A stretch of 64,000 bases of DNA from GCA-2737725 sp033763995 (GTDB lineage Bacteria > Pseudomonadota > Alphaproteobacteria > Rhodospirillales > Rhodospirillaceae). The first letter of the stretch is position 1. Each line of letters begins with the position of its first letter. The notes under the pieces are model-generated. The model was not told the DNA's origin. It did not search any database and saw nothing but the letters and a program-made list of their open reading frames with translations. Positions 60,484 to 64,000 of this stretch are shown piece after piece. The stretch covers positions 27,412-91,411 of the forward strand of contig JANRJL010000084.1 of the NCBI GenBank assembly GCA_033763995.1. Direction: 5' to 3'. The position numbers were made by a program, and so were the translations under genes.

Positions 60484-61407
60484 CTACTTCCCCTTCTTGG
60501 GCGCGGCAAACGCCTTTGGGTAAGCGTAGTAAAGACGCGCAAAGTCACTGCCGCCGATCACGCAGTAGTAAATTTTGTCGCCCGACATGGCGCGGGCCAG
60601 CGCGCATACGCGCATCTGCTCGTAGATGCTTTCTTTCACTTCGCGCGGATAGACGACCATGAATATTTGCGCAGGACCGCCGAACAACCGGTTCACCTGA
60701 TCGCCGTGCTTGCCCATCTTCTTGGGCACCAACGGGCCGCTCGTAGCTTTGCCCTTGAACGCGAAGGCCGCGTGGATACGACGGCCCTTATATTTCATCT
60801 TCCCGGTGAACAGGTCGTTCGTTTCCCCGCCCCAGTCTTTGAAGGTGCCCTCTTGCCTCAACACTTTCTGAAAACCCTCCTTGATGGTCTGCTCGGGCAA
60901 CCGATCAAAGTTCGTGGCGGGCGGGTCGCCAACTCTTCGAACAGCCGCGAACGAGTCTATGTCGTCCACGGTCAACAGCCGGGGGGCCTGATTTTTCTGT
61001 ACGGCGATCTTCACCACCACAGCGCCCCCACCGCCGACATGAGGCCGTTGCTTCGTAGGTATCTTGGCCAGCTTGGCGGGGTTTTTCACAAGGGCGATGA
61101 TTTTGTTCTTTTCATTGGCGAAGAATTCATCTTTGCGATATGCGGTGCGCTTGCCTTTGGGCGTGTCCACACGCTTGGACTCTCGAATAACGATGCCCCG
61201 AGCCACCAGCTTTTGGCTTTCCTGCAGAACGCGAATTTCGGACAGCCCAGTGGTCGCCGCTAGTTCCGCAACGTTCTTGACCTTCTGCTTTCCGGCATAG
61301 ATGGCTTTAAAGACGGCGAGGCGATCTTTGGACTTGCCGATCGTTCTTACAGCCGTGTCTATGTTCTCGCCGGGATTGGCCCGAACGTCAGCGACCTTAT
61401 GCGTCAT
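60484..61407 (-). CDS. Hypothetical winged-helix protein with a possible nuclease-like C-terminus
   Basis: 307 residues. Residues about 20-110 look like a winged helix-turn-helix (RLAVFKAIYAGKQKVKNVAE, LAATTGLSEIRVLQESQKLV, ARGIVIRESKR). The C-terminal half contains GGETNDLFTGKMKYKGRRIH, AAFAFKGKATSGPLVPKKMG, KHGDQVNRLFGGPAQIFMVV and MSGDKIYYCVIGGSDFARLY. An acidic pair followed by F-x-K could be a PD-(D/E)xK-type core, but that is only a guess from pattern. It is the last gene of an operon with two small paralogous proteins, each overlapping the next by ATGA. I do not recognise the family. Confidence 0.75.
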   Translation of the reverse strand: MTHKVADVRANPGENIDTAVRTIGKSKDRLAVFKAIYAGKQKVKNVAELAATTGLSEIRVLQESQKLVARGIVIRESKRVDTPKGKRTAYRKDEFFANEKNKIIALVKNPAKLAKIPTKQRPHVGGGGAVVVKIAVQKNQAPRLLTVDDIDSFAAVRRVGDPPATNFDRLPEQTIKEGFQKVLRQEGTFKDWGGETNDLFTGKMKYKGRRIHAAFAFKGKATSGPLVPKKMGKHGDQVNRLFGGPAQIFMVVYPREVKESIYEQMRVCALARAMSGDKIYYCVIGGSDFARLYYAYPKAFAAPKKGK

Positions 61408-61595
61408 GCGCGCTTAGGTGCCTTATAGCCCTTGAGCAGATCGTTGGTGGAACCAGTGGAAATGCCCAGGCGCTTGCCGATCGCGGCTTGTTGAACGCCG
61501 CCCTTGGTCATCTCGATGGCGACAAGCTGCATCAACAACGTCATAATCTTGTCGAGTTTTTCCTCAACAGTTTTTGCTTTCTTCGCGCGCTTCAT
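61404..61595 (-). CDS. Small helix-turn-helix protein, paralogue a
   Basis: 63 residues. A heptad-like helix (EEKLDKIMTLLMQLVAIEMT) followed by an HTH-like stretch (GGVQQAAIGKRLGISTGSTN, DLLKGYKAPKRA). It shares the coil-HTH-LKGYKA layout with the gene at 61592-61786. It overlaps both neighbours by ATGA and likely works with the 307-residue protein. Family unknown. Confidence 0.7.
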   Translation of the reverse strand: MKRAKKAKTVEEKLDKIMTLLMQLVAIEMTKGGVQQAAIGKRLGISTGSTNDLLKGYKAPKRA

Positions 61596-61786
61596 TGAGC
61601 CTTGTATCCCTTCAACTGTTTCAGGATTTTGGTGATGCGGTTGAGGTCGCCGCCCATGAGCGCGCGAATTTTTGCACCAGGCACACCCCGCAAGCCCAAG
61701 GTCACGATAGTGTTTTGCTCCACCGCTTTGATCAGGCCCTTCAAAAGCTGTTCGATGGCATCTTCCTTTTCTGCGCGCTTCGCCAA
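61592..61786 (-). CDS. Small helix-turn-helix protein, paralogue b
   Basis: 64 residues. An N-terminal helix (EDAIEQLLKGLIKAVEQNTI) and an HTH-like stretch (LRGVPGAKIRALMGGDLNRI, TKILKQLKGYKAQ). It is the first gene of the three-gene operon and a paralogue of 61404-61595 by layout. Possibly a DNA-binding or phase-setting subunit; no family is known to me. Confidence 0.7.
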   Translation of the reverse strand: MAKRAEKEDAIEQLLKGLIKAVEQNTIVTLGLRGVPGAKIRALMGGDLNRITKILKQLKGYKAQ

Positions 61787-61921
61787 GACCCCTCCAGGCT
61801 AAATTAGCCATTGTGAATAGAAGGATAGTATAGCGAGAAGCCCCTGGAAATTCGCTGGAAAAGTGTGTGGCGCTAATCTACTTCAACCATACAGCCATCA
61901 TACTCACGCATCACCATCGCA

Positions 61922-62100
61922 TGCCGGATGTGGTGTCCAGCATACCAAAAGGGCAATCGCCGCGGCCAGCACGAGATCGTCGTGCGTGCCGACGCGGGCC
62001 GCGAACGTCCTGTTGCCGATGGCCTGGAGTCGATGCAAAAATTCTTTGGCGCGACCTTCAGCGCCGCGATCGCGCGCCAGTCGTCAGTTAAATTCGCGGC
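61922..62100 (-). pseudogene. Phage-like gene remnant (frameshifted)
   Basis: This strand reads AANLTDDWRAIAALKVAPKN, then in another frame KEFLHRLQAIGNRTFAARVG and THDDLVLAAAIALLV before a stop. The segment G-x-H-D-D-L-V-L-A-x-A-I-A resembles the end of phage terminase large subunits. A single frame change joins the two halves. A likely decayed fragment; the rest of the gene is absent. Confidence 0.4.
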
Positions 62101-62108
62101 TTGCGTTT

Positions 62109-62136
62109 TATACAAATAATACGTATTATACAAATA
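62109..62136. promoter_or_regulatory. Operator-like site before the phd/pemK-like pair
   Basis: TAATACGTATTA (62117-62128, perfect palindrome) lies between two direct copies of TATACAAATA (62109-62118 and 62127-62136), 30 bp before the antitoxin ATG. It is probably the autoregulatory site; it is AT-rich in a GC-rich region. Confidence 0.55.
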
Positions 62137-62166
62137 ACCATCCACCTTACCTCGAATGAGGCCGCC

Positions 62167-62421
62167 ATGTCCCGCACGTCGTCGCTGGAATTCCAGCGCA
62201 ATTTCGGAGAGTTCCAGCACCAGGCCCGGCGCGAGCCGGTCGAGATCACCCGCCACGGCCGGCGCGAACTGGTGCTGATGTCGGCCGAGCATTACGACTG
62301 GCTGACGGCGGCGGCACGGCGCGTCGGGCGCACCGTCGACGCGCCCGCCGTTGTGCTGGACGCGCTGCGGCGCGCCGAGATGGACCCAGCGCACGCCGGT
62401 CTGGACGACTTGCTCAAGTAG
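62167..62421 (+). CDS. Phd/YefM-type antitoxin
   Basis: 84 residues from ATG 62167 (GAGGCC upstream). Family features: SLEFQRNFGEFQHQARREPV, EITRHGRRELVLMSAEHYDW. The N-terminal Phd/YefM fold binds DNA; the C-terminal tail (AEMDPAHAGLDDLLK) would neutralise the toxin. Its partner starts 44 bp later and is PemK-like, a less usual mix. Confidence 0.88.
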   Translation: MSRTSSLEFQRNFGEFQHQARREPVEITRHGRRELVLMSAEHYDWLTAAARRVGRTVDAPAVVLDALRRAEMDPAHAGLDDLLK

Positions 62422-62465
62422 TCGCTCCATCAGCTACTCAAATTCAAATAGAGTAGAGCGCAACC

Positions 62466-62891
62466 GTGCCGCTGCCCGAGCCGGAACCGGGACTGGTCAT
62501 CCGCTACGATTATTTGTGGAGCGACCAAGCCGCGACGGGGCAAGACCACGGCAAGGACCGCCCCGCATGCCTGGTGGCCGCGAGCGAGCCCGGCGCGTCG
62601 CCCCGCTTCGTGCTGATCCTGCCCATCACGCACACGCCGCCCAAGGGCGCCACCGTCGGCATCGAGATTCCGCGCAAGGTCCGACTGGCCCTCGGCCTCG
62701 ACGACGCACCCAGTTGGGTGATCGTGTCCGAGTACAATGTCGATGAATGGCCGAACGGCGGCCTGTCGCCGCTACCGGGCGCGCCGGGCTCGTTCAGCTA
62801 CGGATTCATCCCGCCCGGATTGTTCGCGCGCATCAAGCAGACTTTCCTGGACCTGAGCGCCGCCGGCAAGGGCCGGCCCGTGCGGCGATAG
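62466..62891 (+). CDS. PemK/MazF-like toxin (growth inhibitor)
   Basis: 141 residues. The N-terminus PEPEPGLVIRYDYLWSDQAA and K-D-R-P-A-C-L-V-A, then FVLILPITHTPPKGATVGIE and IPRKVRLALGLDDAPSWVIV-type sequence, match the longer PemK-like growth-inhibitor group, which carries an SH3-like barrel. It is presumed an RNase. It is not the same subtype as the mazF at 55168. The upstream Phd-like gene is its probable antitoxin. Confidence 0.85.
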   Translation: MPLPEPEPGLVIRYDYLWSDQAATGQDHGKDRPACLVAASEPGASPRFVLILPITHTPPKGATVGIEIPRKVRLALGLDDAPSWVIVSEYNVDEWPNGGLSPLPGAPGSFSYGFIPPGLFARIKQTFLDLSAAGKGRPVRR

Positions 62892-62965
62892 ACCGGTTGA
62901 CCGTCGTCAAGGCGTGCAAGCGCGGCGATAATTACCGTGCCGCAAATCTCTTCAGGGAGGCCTCG

Positions 62966-63349
62966 ATGAACTGGCGCGCGATTTCGCTCGTGACGGCCGT
63001 CATGGCCCTGCCGACGGCAGCGGACGCCACCAGCAACGTCTCGGCCAAGTATGACGGCACTTATGCGGGCGTTATGTCGCCGGTGGCTGCTCTGAGCCTG
63101 GGCACCTGCGCCATTGTGACGGTCGAGACGCTGACGATCGCGGGCGGGTTTTTGCGCGAGGCCAAAACGGGCGGCGTGGTCGCGCTGTCGGGCTTCGTCA
63201 CCGAGGAAGGGTTCGTCGCCGGCAAGGCGCGCTTCGGCGGCGCGTCGGCCGTCACCTTCGAGGGTCGCATCGAGGGCACCAGCTTGAGCGGCGGCATCAT
63301 CGAAGACGCTATCCGCTGCGCCTGGACCGTCAATCTGACGCGGCGTTAG
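62966..63349 (+). CDS. Secreted small hypothetical protein
   Basis: 127 residues from ATG 62966 (CAGGGAGG upstream). A signal peptide (AISLVTAVMALPTAADA) precedes a beta-rich domain with two cysteines (LGTCAIVTVETLTIAGGFLR; DAIRCAWTVNLTRR) that could form a disulfide; glycine-rich. No family recognised. It converges with the DUF6165 gene, leaving 3 bp between stops. Confidence 0.75.
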   Translation: MNWRAISLVTAVMALPTAADATSNVSAKYDGTYAGVMSPVAALSLGTCAIVTVETLTIAGGFLREAKTGGVVALSGFVTEEGFVAGKARFGGASAVTFEGRIEGTSLSGGIIEDAIRCAWTVNLTRR

Positions 63350-63352
63350 AGG

Positions 63353-63790
63353 TTAGGTATAATCCGCGTAGGATTTCTCTTCGATCAAGGCCGAGCCGAC
63401 GCGGTCGTTGATGGCCCGCTTCAGGGCCGCGCGCTTGTCGTTGGTGACGTACACCGCGCGGGCGAGTTCGACGAATGTGGGCCCGAAGTCCTTGGCGCGC
63501 TCGCAGTCGCGAATTTTATCCTCGATCTCCCACAAGGCTCCGTTGACGACCACCAGGCCGGCGCGTTCTTTCTTGATCAGCGCCGGTTTGATCTTGAGGC
63601 GGCTGAGCACCTGGCTCAGCAGGCGCAATTCCGTCGCGACGTTGCGCCGCTTGGCGGCGTCGGCGATGTGACGGCGCTTGATTTCCAGAATGGTGATCTT
63701 GTCCACCAACTCTCCCACGGAAATGGGCACCAGAGGCGTGGTGGAGGTTTTCGGCGCAGCGCGGGTTTTGGATTTCTTCTTGGCGGGCAT
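63353..63790 (-). CDS. DUF6165 family protein
   Basis: 145 residues. A basic N-terminus (AKKKSKTRAAPKTS) leads into the family core PISVGELVDKITILEIKRRH, NVATELRLLSQVLSR, VNGALWEIEDKIRDCER and ARAVYVTNDKRAALKRAIND. A helical cytoplasmic protein of unknown function, often found near polysaccharide or glycosyltransferase genes. Confidence 0.8.
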   Translation of the reverse strand: MPAKKKSKTRAAPKTSTTPLVPISVGELVDKITILEIKRRHIADAAKRRNVATELRLLSQVLSRLKIKPALIKKERAGLVVVNGALWEIEDKIRDCERAKDFGPTFVELARAVYVTNDKRAALKRAINDRVGSALIEEKSYADYT

Positions 63791-63865
63791 GGATCATTGA
63801 ACGGTTGGGACGGGGCCGCACCCATAGCAGCACCCGTGGGCGGCATCCAGCCCGGATCAAACTAG

Positions 63866-64000
63866 CAGTCTGCTGAAAAACCCTCCGGATCGCCAGTGTG
63901 TATCGTGAGCTTGGAGATTGTGTCCGTTCGGCTGGGCTTTTGGGAGGTTGAGGGGGTGGCAATATCGCTTGCTTCCCTCATCACCAGGTACCCGGCACCT
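63866..64000. mobile_element. Possible end of an insertion sequence running out of the window
   Basis: The junction GCAGTCTGCTGAAAAACCCT resembles the terminal inverted repeat of several transposon families, and the following 120 bp do not match a gene I recognise. The other end and transposase would lie beyond the window, so this is tentative. Confidence 0.3.

Overview
The window comes from a high-GC alphaproteobacterium. The main evidence is the chromosomal block hisG-hisD-UPF0262-LMW phosphatase-maf-RNase E/G-yacG near a tRNA-Phe, with murA and dcd close by, which is an arrangement I associate with Alphaproteobacteria. A MASE1 kinase/FixJ-type regulator pair, three TonB-dependent receptors and a RIME-like palindromic repeat fit the same picture. 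I cannot name the genus.

Layout. 1-8.7 kb: the tail of an FAD-linked oxidase, a TonB-C-domain protein, a cold-shock protein, a two-component system, and two consecutive pairs of NhaB Na+/H+ antiporter plus exported pentapeptide-repeat protein. 8.8-22.5 kb: a likely catabolic region with four Tat-type DUF1838 proteins, a Rieske oxygenase, a TonB-dependent receptor, LysR and GntR/FCD regulators, an alpha/beta hydrolase and a luciferase-like flavin oxidoreductase; two GntR-type operator palindromes lie between the GntR gene and the hydrolase. 23.2-28.3 kb: twin hairpin repeats, then an extracytoplasmic redox set (secreted protein, di-haem cytochrome, FMN-binding protein, NosR/NapH-like Fe-S membrane protein, ApbE flavin transferase). 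28.3-31.1 kb: an FAD monooxygenase and an FAD-linked oxidase. 31.1-34.9 kb: an AT-richer insert with two glycosyltransferase genes and a RIME-like repeat, lying next to a truncated methyltransferase copy. 34.9-36.5 kb: a Tat-exported methyltransferase and a small partner. 36.7-44.95 kb: a compositionally distinct island bounded by two copies of the 3' end of tRNA-Phe, carrying a TonB-dependent receptor, two more DUF1838 proteins, a beta-lactamase-fold protein without its usual catalytic residues and a DUF3604 lipoprotein. 45-57.7 kb: the housekeeping block, interrupted by a third TonB-dependent receptor and a mazEF module. 57.8-64 kb: a SulP-STAS-cNMP transporter, tRNA-Thr with an adjacent three-gene operon of unknown function, a phage-like gene remnant, a second toxin-antitoxin pair, and small proteins.

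How it fits together (inference). The strongest candidate for an undescribed system is the DUF1838 set: six divergent paralogues, nearly all with twin-arginine-like N-termini, in two clusters that each contain a TonB-dependent receptor and other oxidative or hydrolytic proteins; one cluster sits in an apparent tRNA-targeted island. This looks like uptake and periplasmic processing of an unidentified organic substrate. Secondary candidates are the NhaB-pentapeptide pairs, the exported methyltransferase, and the tRNA-Thr-linked operon.
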